Origin: Haemophilus haemolyticus
Lineage (GTDB): Bacteria; Pseudomonadota; Gammaproteobacteria; Enterobacterales; Pasteurellaceae
Reading direction: 5' to 3'
Assembly: GCF_003351405.1 (NCBI RefSeq)
Contig: NZ_CP031240.1
Coordinates: 1,364,001-1,428,000 of the forward strand
Length of the DNA: 64,000 bases
Below are positions 30,416 through 41,244 of this stretch, in pieces. The translations under genes and the position numbers were made by a program. The notes beneath the pieces were generated by a model. It did no database searches, had not been told where the DNA came from, and saw only the letters and a list, made by a program, of their open reading frames with translations. The first letter of the stretch is position 1. Each line of letters starts with the position of its first letter.

Positions 30416-31457
30416 TGTGAAAAAACAGCTCGGGCAACTTGCCTTGCAAGCGAATATACAAGTGCCAGATCAAGGTGTGACAGCTATTTTCGGTTTGTCT
30501 GGCTCAGGCAAAACATCGCTGATTAATCTCGTGAGTGGCTTGATACAACCAGACGAAGGATTCATCCGTTTAAATGACCGCACTTTAGTGGATATGGAAA
30601 CCCAAGAATCATTGCCGACTCACTTGCGTAAAATTGGCTATGTATTCCAAGATGCGCGCTTATTTCCTCACTATACCGTAAAAGGAAATTTGCGATATGG
30701 CATGAAAAATGTCTCGCAAGATGATTTTAATTATATTGTCGATCTTCTCGGGATTACTCACTTATTAAAGCGTTATCCGCTTACGCTTTCTGGCGGAGAG
30801 AAACAACGTGTGGCAATCGGGCGGGCACTGCTGACTGATCCTGATATTTTACTGATGGACGAACCACTTTCAGCCCTTGATGTTCCCCGCAAACGCGAGT
30901 TAATGCAATATTTGGAACGTCTTTCTAAAGAAATTAATATCCCGATTTTATATGTTACACATAGCTTGGACGAACTGTTGCGTTTAGCTGATCGCGTTGT
31001 GCTGATGGAAAACGGCATTGTGAAAGCCTATGACAGCGTAGAAAAAATTTGGAATAGTCCTATTTTTGCCTCTTGGAAAGGGGAAAGCGAACAGAGTAGT
31101 GTACTTGCCTTGCCCGTTCATTTGCATAATCCTCCTTATAAAATGACCGCACTTTCGTTAGGTGAACAAGCACTTTGGATTCATCAAGTGCCTGCGAATG
31201 TAGGCGAGCGAGTGCGAGTTTGTATTTATAGTTCAGATGTTTCTATCACGCTGCAAAAGCCAGAACAAACAAGCATTCGTAATATTTTACGTGGCCAAGT
31301 CGCACAAATTGAAATACAAGATTCTCGAGTAGATATTGCCGTATTAGTAGAAGGGAATAAGATTTGGGCAAGTATCAGTAAATGGGCCCAAAATGAACTG
31401 CGTTTTGCTATTGGGCAAGATGTTTATGTTCAGATTAAAGCGGTGTCGGTGATGTAG
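30402..31457 (+). CDS. modC: Molybdate ABC transporter, ATP-binding protein
   Basis: ATPase of the molybdate importer. The 351-residue product has Walker [10 protein letters not shown] near residue 29, Q-loop FQDARLFP, signature [15 protein letters not shown] near residue 127, Walker [13 protein letters not shown] and the switch His in YVTHS. The C-terminal 120 residues form the MOP/TOBE molybdate-sensing domain. AAGGA lies inside the end of modB. It is the last gene of the operon, followed by a hairpin of two uptake signals. Confidence 0.96.
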   Translation: MLQINVKKQLGQLALQANIQVPDQGVTAIFGLSGSGKTSLINLVSGLIQPDEGFIRLNDRTLVDMETQESLPTHLRKIGYVFQDARLFPHYTVKGNLRYGMKNVSQDDFNYIVDLLGITHLLKRYPLTLSGGEKQRVAIGRALLTDPDILLMDEPLSALDVPRKRELMQYLERLSKEINIPILYVTHSLDELLRLADRVVLMENGIVKAYDSVEKIWNSPIFASWKGESEQSSVLALPVHLHNPPYKMTALSLGEQALWIHQVPANVGERVRVCIYSSDVSITLQKPEQTSIRNILRGQVAQIEIQDSRVDIAVLVEGNKIWASISKWAQNELRFAIGQDVYVQIKAVSVM

Positions 31458-31465
31458 TAAAAATG

Positions 31466-31500
31466 ACCGCACTTTGTTTTTCTCCAAGTGCGGTTTTTTA
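31466..31500 (+). terminator. modABC terminator
   Basis: ACCGCACTT (31466-31474) and AAGTGCGGT (31486-31494) form the stem, loop TGTTTTTCTCC, followed by TTTTTTATT. Both arms are perfect uptake signals, in the outward orientation. Confidence 0.75.
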
Positions 31501-31806
31501 TTAATAATAAAGTTCATCCCTACCTTCTCTTTATCAAGATTTATTTTAGAAAATTATATAAAGAAAAATATTTGATTGTTCATAGAACTTTTAAACAAAT
31601 CTTCACTAATTTGAAATAATAACTACATTTTGTTATTATGTATTAGCTTTTAGGAAACAAACCTTCAATTCCTACTGAACGTTTCCTTCAAAATCGCACT
31701 TCTATGTGCTGTCATTTGTAGTGGTTCCATTACACACTTTTGCCTCTAGGCAATGTTTATTAAATCTATTTTTTAATTTATTCACTTAATCGTTAAGGGG
31801 AAAAGT
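31501..31806 (+). other. Non-coding leader of the BCCT transporter gene
   Basis: About 305 bp with no ORF of coding character. Three inverted repeats are visible: AGGAAAC (31652-31658) with GTTTCCT (31681-31687); GCAC/GTGC around 31696-31709; and TTGCCT-CT-AGGCAA (31740-31753, perfect). No T-run follows the last, so they look like a structured leader or operators rather than terminators. No recognised riboswitch or operator consensus. Confidence 0.4.
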
Positions 31807-33834
31807 TTGTCTTTATTTCAATTTATGACAAAGCGAACGTCATTTAATCCTTTGGTAATTGGCGTTACATTATTTTTTGTGTTGTTACTTATGGCGATGA
31901 TTTTAATTGTCCCAGCACAAACGCAAGCATTATTGAATCAAGCTAAAACTAGCATTTTTGCCAATTTTAGTTGGTTTTATGTTCTCACTTTTTCAGTGTT
32001 TTTAGGATTTTTATTAATTTTATCAGTAAGTAGTCTTGGCAATATAAAACTAGGGCAGGATGAAGAAGAACCTGAATTTAGTTTCTTATCTTGGCTTGCG
32101 ATGTTATTTGCCGCTGGAATGGGGGTTGGGCTGATGTTTTTTGGCGTAGCAGAACCATTAACCCATTATCTTTCTGACATTACAACGGGTTCAGCCGAAC
32201 ATAAACAACAAGAAGCTTTACTTCACACCCTGTTCCACTGGGGCATTCACGCTTGGGCAGTTTATGGCACTATTGCTTTAGCATTAGCTTATTTTGGGTT
32301 TCGTTATAAATTACCTTTAGCATTGCGCTCTTGTTTTTATCCTTTATTAAAAGATCGTATTAATGGCAAAATCGGCGATGCGATTGATGTTATGGCGTTA
32401 CTTGCCACATTGTTTGGGATTATTACCACATTAGGTTTCGGTTCATCACAGCTTGGTGCAGGGCTTGAACAAATAGGTTGGATAAGTCAGAACAGCTTTG
32501 CTTTACAAGTTAGCGTTATTGTTGTGGTAATGTGTTTAGCGGTGTTTTCTGCCATTTCTGGTGTTGGAAAAGGAGTGAAAATATTAAGTGAAATTAACTT
32601 AACTTTAGCATTTGGTTTACTTCTTTTTGTTTTAATTGCAGGGCCTACGTTATACCTTTTATCTGCCTTTAGCGACAACATTGGTAATTATTTCAGCAAT
32701 TTAGTGCAACTCAGTTTTAAAACCTATGCTTATGAACAAGAACATACTAGCTGGTTTAGTGGATGGACTGTGCTTTATTGGGCTTGGTGGTGTTCTTGGG
32801 CTCCGTTTGTGGGTTTATTTATTGCCCGTATTTCTAAAGGACGAACTATACGTGAATTTATTTTTGGCGTATTAGTTATTCCAAGTTTATTTGGTATTTT
32901 ATGGTTTACTGTTTTTGGTAATACAGCGGTATGGCTAAATGATGGCATTGCCGCGGGCGGGCTTGGCGAATTTATTTCTTCTCCAGAAATTTTATTATTT
33001 AAATTTTTAAATTATCTGCCTTTGCCAACAGTAACAGGCTTTGTGAGTTTATTAGTGATTTCATTGTTTTTTATCACTTCAGCGGATTCAGGCATTTATG
33101 TGTTAAATAACATTGCATCTCGTGATAAAAGTTTAGCTTCGCCTGCGTGGCAAGCCATAATGTGGGGAACGTTAATGTCAGTCGTTGCAATTGTGCTTAT
33201 GCAGTCTGGTGGACTTGCTAATTTGCAAACAATGACATTAATTGTAGCCTTGCCTTTTGCTTTATTAATGTTGGTAATGTGTTTTAGTTTATGGAAAGGC
33301 TTAATTGCGGATAAAAAATATTTTTCTACTAAAGTCAATCCAACTAGCATTTTCTGGAGTGGCGATAAATGGAAATCACATTTAGAGCAAATGATGAACC
33401 AAACGCAAGAGAAAGATATTTTACGTTTTCTTAAAAATACGGCGTTACCCGCTATGCGAGAATTACGTCAAGAATTAACAGGAAAATATAATTTAAGTGT
33501 AGAAATCAACACATTATTTGAACAAGAAGAGCCAGCTTTGGAATTGGTAATTCATAAAGAATCAATGCGAGATTTTATGTATGGTATTAAATCTGTTGGG
33601 CGCGAAGTATCAGAGCAATTAATTAACGATGAAAATCTACCGCACATTCAACACAATGTTACTTATGAGCCTTACACTTATTTCTTTGATGGACGAGTCG
33701 GTTACGATGTTCAATATATGGATCAAGATGAATTGATCGCCGATATGTTGAAACAATATGAACGTTATTTAAGTTTGCTTGATGATGTGGGGCAGGAACT
33801 AATGGCACACGAGCAAACCGAACTAGCAGAGTAA
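31807..33834 (+). CDS. betT: BCCT-family betaine/choline/carnitine transporter (BetT-like)
   Basis: Sodium- or proton-coupled uptake of a quaternary ammonium compound, most likely choline. The 675-residue product has twelve membrane segments (to about residue 500), the BCCT signature with tryptophans WAWWCSWAPFVGLFIARIS near residue 327, and a long soluble C-terminal domain (about 175 residues) like E. coli BetT. The start is TTG at 31807: TAAGGGG lies six bases upstream, while the first in-frame ATG (31825) has no SD. In Haemophilus choline uptake feeds LOS phosphorylcholine through LicB; whether this transporter takes part is unknown. Confidence 0.87.
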   Translation: MSLFQFMTKRTSFNPLVIGVTLFFVLLLMAMILIVPAQTQALLNQAKTSIFANFSWFYVLTFSVFLGFLLILSVSSLGNIKLGQDEEEPEFSFLSWLAMLFAAGMGVGLMFFGVAEPLTHYLSDITTGSAEHKQQEALLHTLFHWGIHAWAVYGTIALALAYFGFRYKLPLALRSCFYPLLKDRINGKIGDAIDVMALLATLFGIITTLGFGSSQLGAGLEQIGWISQNSFALQVSVIVVVMCLAVFSAISGVGKGVKILSEINLTLAFGLLLFVLIAGPTLYLLSAFSDNIGNYFSNLVQLSFKTYAYEQEHTSWFSGWTVLYWAWWCSWAPFVGLFIARISKGRTIREFIFGVLVIPSLFGILWFTVFGNTAVWLNDGIAAGGLGEFISSPEILLFKFLNYLPLPTVTGFVSLLVISLFFITSADSGIYVLNNIASRDKSLASPAWQAIMWGTLMSVVAIVLMQSGGLANLQTMTLIVALPFALLMLVMCFSLWKGLIADKKYFSTKVNPTSIFWSGDKWKSHLEQMMNQTQEKDILRFLKNTALPAMRELRQELTGKYNLSVEINTLFEQEEPALELVIHKESMRDFMYGIKSVGREVSEQLINDENLPHIQHNVTYEPYTYFFDGRVGYDVQYMDQDELIADMLKQYERYLSLLDDVGQELMAHEQTELAE

Positions 33835-33869
33835 TCGATTTAAAGGTGCAACATGTGCCAGTTTTTTGG

Positions 33870-35345
33870 TTATTTAACTTGATTAATCAAAAATTGGGTT
33901 AATAGCGAAACAGGGCGACCTGTTGCACCTTTATTTGCGCCTTGTAACCAAGCTGTACCTGCAATGTCTAAATGTGCCCAGCGGTATTTTTTCGTGAAAT
34001 TAGACAAAAATGCACCCGCTGTAATTGCGCCGCCCCAGCGACCGCCAATGTTGGCAAGATCGGCGAAAGGTGATTTCAGTTGCTCTTGATATTCTTCGCT
34101 TAATGGTAAACGCCACGCTTTGTCAGTGGTTTCTGTTGCCGCGTGAAGTAGTGCATTGGCAAGATCGTTATCTGTAGAAACTAAGCCACTGTTGTGTTGG
34201 CCAAGCGCAACCACACAAGCACCAGTCAAGGTTGCAACATCAATAACAAGCTCTGGTTCAAAACGCTCAATATAAGTGAGGGCATCACAAAGGACTAATC
34301 GACCTTCTGCATCGGTGTTGAGCACTTCTACGGTTAAACCGTTCATGGTGGTGAGAATATCGCCAGGGCGATAAGCATTACCATCTGGCAGATTTTCACA
34401 ACCAGCTAAAACACCAATAACGTTTAATGGCAAGTTCAACTCTTCAATGGCTTTCATTGTGCCGAAGACAGAAGCTGCACCACACATGTCATATTTCATT
34501 TCATCCATGTCAGCGGCAGGTTTAAGTGAAATACCGCCCGCATCAAAGGTTAATCCTTTGCCGACAAGTACAATTGGTTTGGCGTTTTTATCTGGTGCAT
34601 TATTGAATGTCAAAATAGACATATAAGCACGGTTTTCAGAACCTTTTGAGACGGCAAGATAAGCGTTCATTCCAAGTTTTGACATTTCTTCTTCATCCAC
34701 AACTTTTAATGAAAGTGCGGTAGAATTTTCTGCTAAATTTTTTGCTTGTTCAGCAAGATAAGCGGGGTTGCAGATATTTGGTGGCATATTTGCGATGTCG
34801 CGTGCTGCTTTTATACCTGAGCTAATCGCATTGGCGTGAGAAATAGCTTGTTGTGCTTGATCACAATCTGTATTGAAGATGAAGGATTCTAAAACAGAGG
34901 CTTCTAGTTTTTGAGATTTGAAATGATCAAATTGATAATTGGTGTATTCAATCGTTTCAATGGCAAAGCGGATATTCCAATAAAGATCGCGATCTTTTAA
35001 TTCAATTTCAGTTAAATAAGAAATGACTTCACGCGTGTTGGTTTCTTTTAGTGTTTTTAATACAGCTTGGATGATTTGTTTATATTGACGCTCCGTGAGT
35101 TCTCCTTTTTTGCCACAGCCAACGATTAACACGCGTTTGGCAGCCAGACCTTGAAGATCTCGAAGTAAAATAGTTTGGGCTAATTTGCCAGTTAGCTCAC
35201 CCGATTTCACTAAGTCGTTTAAATAGCCTTGGGTTAATTGATCGATTTCATGGAAACTTTTTGAAAATACATTGTTCTCATGTACGCCTAAAACAATGCA
35301 ATCACTGGCTTGAGAAAGTGCGGTATTTTTTGCTTGATATTTCAT
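33870..35345 (-). CDS. pepA: Cytosol (leucyl) aminopeptidase PepA
   Basis: Hexameric two-metal aminopeptidase; in E. coli it also acts as a DNA-binding protein in carAB control and cer recombination. The 491-residue product has the M17 active-site pieces [16 protein letters not shown] near residue 254, [10 protein letters not shown] near residue 338, and the metal ligands in MKYDMCGA. Divergent from lptF with 107 bp between them, as in E. coli. Two uptake signals lie inside. No hairpin with a U-run is evident after the stop; the betT end is only 35 bp away. Confidence 0.95.
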   Translation of the reverse strand: MKYQAKNTALSQASDCIVLGVHENNVFSKSFHEIDQLTQGYLNDLVKSGELTGKLAQTILLRDLQGLAAKRVLIVGCGKKGELTERQYKQIIQAVLKTLKETNTREVISYLTEIELKDRDLYWNIRFAIETIEYTNYQFDHFKSQKLEASVLESFIFNTDCDQAQQAISHANAISSGIKAARDIANMPPNICNPAYLAEQAKNLAENSTALSLKVVDEEEMSKLGMNAYLAVSKGSENRAYMSILTFNNAPDKNAKPIVLVGKGLTFDAGGISLKPAADMDEMKYDMCGAASVFGTMKAIEELNLPLNVIGVLAGCENLPDGNAYRPGDILTTMNGLTVEVLNTDAEGRLVLCDALTYIERFEPELVIDVATLTGACVVALGQHNSGLVSTDNDLANALLHAATETTDKAWRLPLSEEYQEQLKSPFADLANIGGRWGGAITAGAFLSNFTKKYRWAHLDIAGTAWLQGANKGATGRPVSLLTQFLINQVK

Positions 35346-35452
35346 TTGATGTCCTTAAATTTCTGTTTAATTCAGCGAAAATAAGGTATCATACGCGACC
35401 GATTTTATCCAGTTTTCCCCCGTTTTAGATTTAGAAAAACAAACGAAATAAG

Positions 35453-36547
35453 ATGATTTTAATTCGATATTTAACGAAAGAAGTATTTAAGAGCCAAGTC
35501 GCCATTTTGTTCATTTTATTGCTGATATTTTTCTCTCAGCAGTTAGTGCGCGTACTAGGATCTGCGGCTAATGGTAAAGTGCCAGCTGATTTAGTATTTT
35601 CCTTGCTTGGGCTAGGCATGCCTGCTATGGCGCAATTAATGTTGCCATTATGTTTGTTTATTGCGATTTTACTCACTTTTGGTCGTCTTTACGCTGAAAG
35701 TGAAATAACGGTGATGCATGCTTGTGGTGTCGGGCAACGTGTTTTAGTGCGTGTGGCGTTAATGCTTTCATTGATTACTGCGGGACTTGCTGCTTATAAC
35801 GTCTTGTGGCTTTCGCCTTGGTCAATTCAAAAACAAGCGGCAATTGTGGAAGATGCCAAAGCGAATCCAACAATGGGGGCGCTTGCTTCTGGTCAGTTTA
35901 TAGCAACGAATAACAACAATTTTGTTTTATTTATTGATAGTATCAAGGGAAATCAAATCAATGACGTGTATTTGTTCCAAACTGCACCAAAAGGACAAAC
36001 GAAACCATCCGTTGTGACTGCTGAAAAAGGCGAATTAAAAGCGCTGCCAAATGGCGATCAAATTCTGAATTTACAAAATACGCAACGAGTTGAAGGCACT
36101 TCTGTTTTGCCTGATTTCCGCATTACGCATTTTGATGAATATCAAGCCTATTTGGGTCATCAGGAAACAGAAAATACGAATGATGAAGTCGCAGAATTAA
36201 CATTGTCTCAACTTATCGGTTTAGATTCATCTTCTGCGAAGTCTGAATTGCATTGGCGTATTACATTAATTCTAGCGGTTCCACTCATGGCGTTAATTGC
36301 TGTGCCATTAAGCCGTGTAAATCCTCGACAAGGTAGATTTGCCAAAATTTTACCCGCACTTTTATTCTATTTAATTTATTTTTTATTACAAAGCTCCTTT
36401 AAATCTGCGGGGGCAGCAGGAAAATTAGATGCTGCTATTTTTATGCCTCTTGTTAATATTGGCTTTTTATTGCTTGGTATCGTATTAAATGGTTGGGATA
36501 GCGCTTCGATGTATAAATTCCGCCATTTATTCAGTAGAAAAGGATAA
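35453..36547 (+). CDS. lptF: LPS export ABC transporter permease LptF
   Basis: Inner-membrane subunit of LptB2FG, which extracts lipooligosaccharide and passes it to LptC. The 364-residue product has three N-terminal membrane segments (first about residues 13-33), a periplasmic beta-jellyroll (about 125-265) and three C-terminal segments. The coupling-helix region [16 protein letters not shown] is typical. AAATAAG precedes the ATG. lptG follows after 5 bp, so the pair is co-transcribed. Confidence 0.94.
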   Translation: MILIRYLTKEVFKSQVAILFILLLIFFSQQLVRVLGSAANGKVPADLVFSLLGLGMPAMAQLMLPLCLFIAILLTFGRLYAESEITVMHACGVGQRVLVRVALMLSLITAGLAAYNVLWLSPWSIQKQAAIVEDAKANPTMGALASGQFIATNNNNFVLFIDSIKGNQINDVYLFQTAPKGQTKPSVVTAEKGELKALPNGDQILNLQNTQRVEGTSVLPDFRITHFDEYQAYLGHQETENTNDEVAELTLSQLIGLDSSSAKSELHWRITLILAVPLMALIAVPLSRVNPRQGRFAKILPALLFYLIYFLLQSSFKSAGAAGKLDAAIFMPLVNIGFLLLGIVLNGWDSASMYKFRHLFSRKG

Positions 36548-36552
36548 GCAAA

Positions 36553-37629
36553 ATGATGAATACCCTCGATCGTTATATTGGAAAAAGTATTCTTGGCTCA
36601 ATTTTTGCCACTTTGCTTACATTGGTTGGGCTTTCTGCCATTATTAAATTTGTGGAACAATTTCGTAGCGTAGGTAAAGGCACTTATGATATTTGGCAAG
36701 CGGTGGCTTTTACTGGCTTAACCATTCCAAAAGATATTGAAACTTTCTTTCCTATGGCAGCATTGCTTGGTGCGCTAATGGCTTTGGGCAACCTTGCGAG
36801 TCGAAGCGAACTCGTTGTTATGCAAGCTGCTGGCTTTTCTCGTTTTAAAATCGGAATGGCCGTGATGAAAACCGCATTACCATTAGTGTTGTTAACCATG
36901 GTGATTGGTGAGTGGGGGATTCCGCAAACTGAGCAGTTCGCACGTGATATGCGTGCTCGAGCGCTTTCTGGTGGTTCAATGCTTTCCATGAAAAATGGCG
37001 TTTGGGCAAAAGATGGTAATAATTTTGTGTTTGTTCGACGTGTGATGGATGACGCAAAATTAAACGATATTTATATTTATACTTTTGATCGACATCGTAA
37101 TTTGACGGAATTGAAACATGCTAACCAAGCAAGTTATTCGGAAAATGAAAGTAAATGGACTTTACGTCAAGTGAACCATTCTATGATTAGCAAGGATGAA
37201 ATCACGACAAGTAATCGCTTATCGGAAAAATGGGAAACAAATTTAACGCCAGATAAATTAGGCGCTGTTTCTTTACGTCCTACATCACTGTCTATTTCAG
37301 GTTTGTATAATTACATTTCATTTTTACGTGAAACAGGTCAGGATGTGAGTCGCTTTGAACTCACATTCTGGCGGAAAATTTTCCAACCTGTATCTGTTGG
37401 CGTAATGATGTTATTGGCATTATCGTTTATTTTTGGATCGCTACGCAGTGTGACAGCGGGAGCTAGAATTGTAACGGGCATCTGTTTTGGATTTTTGTTT
37501 TATGTAGTAAATGAAATTTTCGGGCAAATGAGCGTTGTTTATAACATGCCTGCTGTTTTCGGTGCGTTAATGCCAAGTTTGCTATTTATTGTGATGATTT
37601 GGTGGTTACTGAGTCGAAAACGGGATTAA
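36553..37629 (+). CDS. lptG: LPS export ABC transporter permease LptG
   Basis: Second permease subunit of LptB2FG. The 358-residue product starts MMNTLDRYIGKSILGSI, has the coupling segment ASRSELVVMQAAGFSRFKIG near residue 80, a periplasmic jellyroll (about 130-260) and three C-terminal membrane segments. Lys at position about 34 and the FGSLRSVTAGARIVTGICFGFLFY stretch fit the family. AGGATAA lies upstream of the doubled ATG. It pairs with LptF; the ATPase LptB is not in this window. Confidence 0.95.
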   Translation: MMNTLDRYIGKSILGSIFATLLTLVGLSAIIKFVEQFRSVGKGTYDIWQAVAFTGLTIPKDIETFFPMAALLGALMALGNLASRSELVVMQAAGFSRFKIGMAVMKTALPLVLLTMVIGEWGIPQTEQFARDMRARALSGGSMLSMKNGVWAKDGNNFVFVRRVMDDAKLNDIYIYTFDRHRNLTELKHANQASYSENESKWTLRQVNHSMISKDEITTSNRLSEKWETNLTPDKLGAVSLRPTSLSISGLYNYISFLRETGQDVSRFELTFWRKIFQPVSVGVMMLLALSFIFGSLRSVTAGARIVTGICFGFLFYVVNEIFGQMSVVYNMPAVFGALMPSLLFIVMIWWLLSRKRD

Positions 37630-37715
37630 TTTAGATTATTCAAATAATTGCGTGTTCAGAAATGGCACGCAATATTTTTATGTGTTGTTTTCAAATGGAA
37701 GAAGTTAAAAAATCA

Positions 37716-38558
37716 ATGAAAATTGGCTTAGTATTAGAAGGTGGGGCGATGCGAGGCATGTACACCGCGGGAGTACTAGATACCTTCTTAGATAAAGATT
37801 TTTGGGTGGATGGCATTATTTCCGTTTCAGCTGGTGCATTGTTTGGCGTTAATTATCCTTCTCGGCAAAAAGGGCGGGCAATTCGTTATAACAAGAAATT
37901 TATATCAGATAAACGTTATATCAGTTTTAAAAGTTTGGTGAGTACTGGAAATATCGTGAATAAAGATTTTGCTTTTTATGAAGTACCTTTCAAATATGAT
38001 GTGTTTGATAATAAAACGTTTAAAGAATCAGATATCGATTTTTATGTGGCTGTGACTAATTTACAAACTGCACAAGCGGAATATGTCAAATTAACAGATC
38101 CTTTGGCGCAAATGGAGGTGTTGCGTGCCACTTCCGCTATGCCTTATGTTTCTCGGCCAGTTGAGATAGACGGTATTCCTTATTTGGATGGCGCTATTGT
38201 GGATTCTATTCCTGTCGAACAAATGCAGAAGTTAGGATACGATAAAATTATTGTTATTCTTACCCGCACTTTAGAGTATAGAAAATCTAAGCCGATGGCT
38301 TGGATTGCCAAATGGTTTTATCGACGTTATCCACATTTTGCAGATGCCGTAAATCAGCGTTATGCCATGTATAATCGACAAGTTGAAAATGTGATTAAGC
38401 TAGCAGAAAAAGGCGATATTTTTGTTATTCGACCTTCTGTTGATTTGAAGATTAAGCGCATTGAAAAAGATCCCAATAAATTGCAGGCAATGTATGAGCT
38501 GGGTATGAAAGATATGCAATTACAGTGGGAAAATTTATTGGACTATTTAAATCGATAA
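37716..38558 (+). CDS. Patatin-like phospholipase family protein (YjjU-like)
   Basis: A 280-residue protein beginning MKIGLVLEGGAMRGMYTAGVLD, the patatin oxyanion motif. The nucleophile elbow is I-S-V-S-A-G and the catalytic Asp is in YLDGAIVDSIPV near residue 165, completing a Ser-Asp dyad. The elbow lacks the first Gly of canonical GXSXG, as in other YjjU relatives. Lipid substrate unknown. ATG 37716 gives the family start; upstream in-frame ATGs at 37695 and 37662 are possible but unlike homologues. It follows lptG by 86 bp and may be read from its promoter. Confidence 0.85.
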   Translation: MKIGLVLEGGAMRGMYTAGVLDTFLDKDFWVDGIISVSAGALFGVNYPSRQKGRAIRYNKKFISDKRYISFKSLVSTGNIVNKDFAFYEVPFKYDVFDNKTFKESDIDFYVAVTNLQTAQAEYVKLTDPLAQMEVLRATSAMPYVSRPVEIDGIPYLDGAIVDSIPVEQMQKLGYDKIIVILTRTLEYRKSKPMAWIAKWFYRRYPHFADAVNQRYAMYNRQVENVIKLAEKGDIFVIRPSVDLKIKRIEKDPNKLQAMYELGMKDMQLQWENLLDYLNR

Positions 38559-38560
38559 TA

Positions 38561-38604
38561 AAAAATGGATTAAACCTTTTACCGTTTAATCCATTTTTTA
38601 TTTA
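38561..38604. terminator. Bidirectional terminator between the patatin gene and letB
   Basis: AAAAATGGATTAAAC (38561-38575) and GTTTAATCCATTTTT (38584-38598) form a 15-bp stem, loop CTTTTACC, with A- and T-runs on both sides. It overlaps the letB stop region. Confidence 0.85.
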
Positions 38605-41244
38605 TTGTGGTAAAGCGCCGCTTCCCCAAGTTTGCACTTCTTCAGGGCGCTTTATTTGAAGTAAGAAACGTTTGTTTGGCTGCGCCTGTGGTTGAATTTC
38701 TTTTTCTGCTGGTGTGGAGAAAGAAATACCACCTTTTAGCAACTGTTGAACACTTCCTGTATTAAATGCTGCACCTTTCCAGCCTAAGGTAAAGTCATAG
38801 CCTGATGCAATCCAAAACTCTGTATTTTGTCGAACAAGATGGCTATATTTCGGCATGATTGCAATATGCACTAAGACGCGATCACCAAGACTGTTAAGCT
38901 CAAATTTTTTCACGGTACCCACTTCTACGCCTCGATAAAGAATTGGTGAACCTTCACTTAAATTCATCGCATCACGTGTTTCTAAAATAAATGACGTACC
39001 ATTACTAAATTTATTACGTTGTGGAGCTGTTTGAACTAAATTGAATTGTGTTTTTGGTTTACCATTCCCGATTTCAATATCGATATAAGGCTGTAATAAG
39101 CTATCAAGGTTATCTATTCCACCAGCTGAAATTTGTGGTGAGATAATCGTAAAGTTAGAACCTTCTTTCGCAATCATATTCATATAATTTGGGTTTATTA
39201 ATGCTTTTGCAGTGATGCGTTTAGATTTTGCATCAAGCTGAATACTGTCAATCTGCCCCACATCTAACCCCAAATAGCGCAGACTCATCCCTTTGCTCAG
39301 ATTGGTTGCATCATCTGCCGTTAAGGTGATTGCAAGTCCGATGGATTTGGCATAACTTTCATTTGCGTAAAGTGTTCGATTATTGCCCGAACCACTATTA
39401 TCAAAGCTAATCGCACCTTTTAAGGAACGCGCAAGTGGCGTCGCTTGAATGCTAATTCCTTTAGGTGTGATATCAATTTTCGCCGCACTTTCTACCCAAA
39501 AACGGCTTTTATCTGTCAACAAATGTTGATAGGCAGGGTAAATATAAACTTCAACATCAAAGCTATTCGTTTGAGGTTTAATATTTAAAATTTTCCCCAC
39601 TTCAAATTGACGATATAGTACGAGAGAACCTTTATCAATGCTTGGTAACGTTTGGGTGTGTAAGGTTATTGTTGGCGTAAGAATATTTCCTATAATCCCA
39701 TGTTCAGCATTGCTAATATTTTGATAAAGTGGATAGCTATCTTTAGCTTTTCCCTGACCTGATTTCGTTAGTACTCGCACGCCACCTTGTAACCATTTTT
39801 CTGGTGTAGCGGACTCAAAACGCAATCCGTCTAATCCAACGCTGATATCAAAGTTGGTTGCTGCGACAAATTGTGTGTTTTCGTGAATTAAATTGCGATA
39901 TTCAGATGCAATTGCTGCCTTAAATTGCACACCATTTACATCCACTTTTTGTGAAACAATTTGTCCGATTGGCATGTTGTTATAAAACACATTTTGCCCT
40001 TCACTTACACCATAATTTTCTGGTGCGGTGAGTGTTAAAACTAATGTATTAGGTGCATTGAGTAATAACTCATTTTCTTTAATGACATCAAATTTATGCT
40101 TAGTTTCACCATCTCCAGCAATGACATCAAAATATTCGCCACGAAAGAATTTTTTTGGATCTGCTAAATTACCAAGATCCGTTTTTTTATTGCGAAGTAC
40201 GATTTTGCTATTCGCTTTAAATAAAGAGGCTTGGTTTGGATCTATCAATAAACTGCCTTCTAAAATTTCATCGTTATTTTCAACTGCACTTATTTTAGAA
40301 AGAATCCCGATAGGATTATCTTGAGAATAAACTTCGGTCTGTCCTGCAACGAGACCAGCAGATGCGGGGATATTTACGTTGACTTCAATTCCACGTTTTG
40401 CCGCTTTTAAATTGGTATAGAGCGTGAAATGATTATTTTCATCTGCTTTTGGGCTGTCAGCTGGAGAGTCAAAAGAAACAGCTCCTTGTACAATCGCATT
40501 TAAACTTTCTACATTTAGATTTAGGCCAGATGGGCTAATGTTAGCGTTAATGCCACTGATGTTCCAAAAACGTGAATCTTTTTTCACAAAGTGCGCATAG
40601 GCTTTATCAATCACAACATCTATTTGCACCTTATTGTCTTTATTAATGCGGTAATCGTAAATTTTTCCTACAGGTAGTTTTTTAAAATAGACGGATGCAC
40701 CGATGGAAATTGAGCCTAAGTCATCAGAAATTAAGTGAATCAATAAATCTCCAGGCGAAACTTGGGCAATGGGGCCTTGTTCTTCCGCAATAAATTCATC
40801 TTCGTGATCGCCATCACCCGGTTGAAGAGTGATGTAATTGCCTGATACGAGAGAATCTAAACCTGAAATTCCTGCAAGTGAAACATTTGGTTGAACAAGC
40901 CAGAATTTTGTATTTTCACGCAAAATACTTGATGCTTCAGGATTGATATTGGCAACAACTTCCACTTTTTGCATGTTATCTGTGAAATTTACTTTTTTCA
41001 CCACACCAATTTGCAACCCTTGGTAGCGAACTTGTGTTTTATCCGCAACGATACCGGAACCATTGGTAAAGGTAATCGTGATGCTTGTGCCACGTTCCTT
41101 AACAATTTGGAAGAATAAAATTGCCCCAATACATAATGCAATAAATGGAAGTAACCAAAATGGAGAAATACGACGAGTTTTTCGTACTGCCGCTGTCATT
41201 TCTGTATGTTGATCTTTCATTGAAGAACTATTTTTCTCTGTCAT
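38602..41244 (-). CDS. letB: MCE-domain intermembrane lipid transport protein LetB (YebT; formerly PqiB-like)
   Basis: Forms a long tube across the periplasm for lipid movement between membranes. The 880-residue product has one N-terminal membrane anchor (about residues 29-47) and seven MCE repeats, each with a G-x-V-x-Y-x-x-x-x-V/I-G core (near residues 70, 175, 300, 415, 525, 645 and 765). Seven domains and the length identify LetB (E. coli YebT 877 residues) rather than PqiB (three domains, 546). The start overlaps the letA stop by 17 bp. The letAB-proQ-prc neighbourhood also occurs in E. coli (yebST near proQ-prc). Confidence 0.92.
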   Translation of the reverse strand: MTEKNSSSMKDQHTEMTAAVRKTRRISPFWLLPFIALCIGAILFFQIVKERGTSITITFTNGSGIVADKTQVRYQGLQIGVVKKVNFTDNMQKVEVVANINPEASSILRENTKFWLVQPNVSLAGISGLDSLVSGNYITLQPGDGDHEDEFIAEEQGPIAQVSPGDLLIHLISDDLGSISIGASVYFKKLPVGKIYDYRINKDNKVQIDVVIDKAYAHFVKKDSRFWNISGINANISPSGLNLNVESLNAIVQGAVSFDSPADSPKADENNHFTLYTNLKAAKRGIEVNVNIPASAGLVAGQTEVYSQDNPIGILSKISAVENNDEILEGSLLIDPNQASLFKANSKIVLRNKKTDLGNLADPKKFFRGEYFDVIAGDGETKHKFDVIKENELLLNAPNTLVLTLTAPENYGVSEGQNVFYNNMPIGQIVSQKVDVNGVQFKAAIASEYRNLIHENTQFVAATNFDISVGLDGLRFESATPEKWLQGGVRVLTKSGQGKAKDSYPLYQNISNAEHGIIGNILTPTITLHTQTLPSIDKGSLVLYRQFEVGKILNIKPQTNSFDVEVYIYPAYQHLLTDKSRFWVESAAKIDITPKGISIQATPLARSLKGAISFDNSGSGNNRTLYANESYAKSIGLAITLTADDATNLSKGMSLRYLGLDVGQIDSIQLDAKSKRITAKALINPNYMNMIAKEGSNFTIISPQISAGGIDNLDSLLQPYIDIEIGNGKPKTQFNLVQTAPQRNKFSNGTSFILETRDAMNLSEGSPILYRGVEVGTVKKFELNSLGDRVLVHIAIMPKYSHLVRQNTEFWIASGYDFTLGWKGAAFNTGSVQQLLKGGISFSTPAEKEIQPQAQPNKRFLLQIKRPEEVQTWGSGALPQ

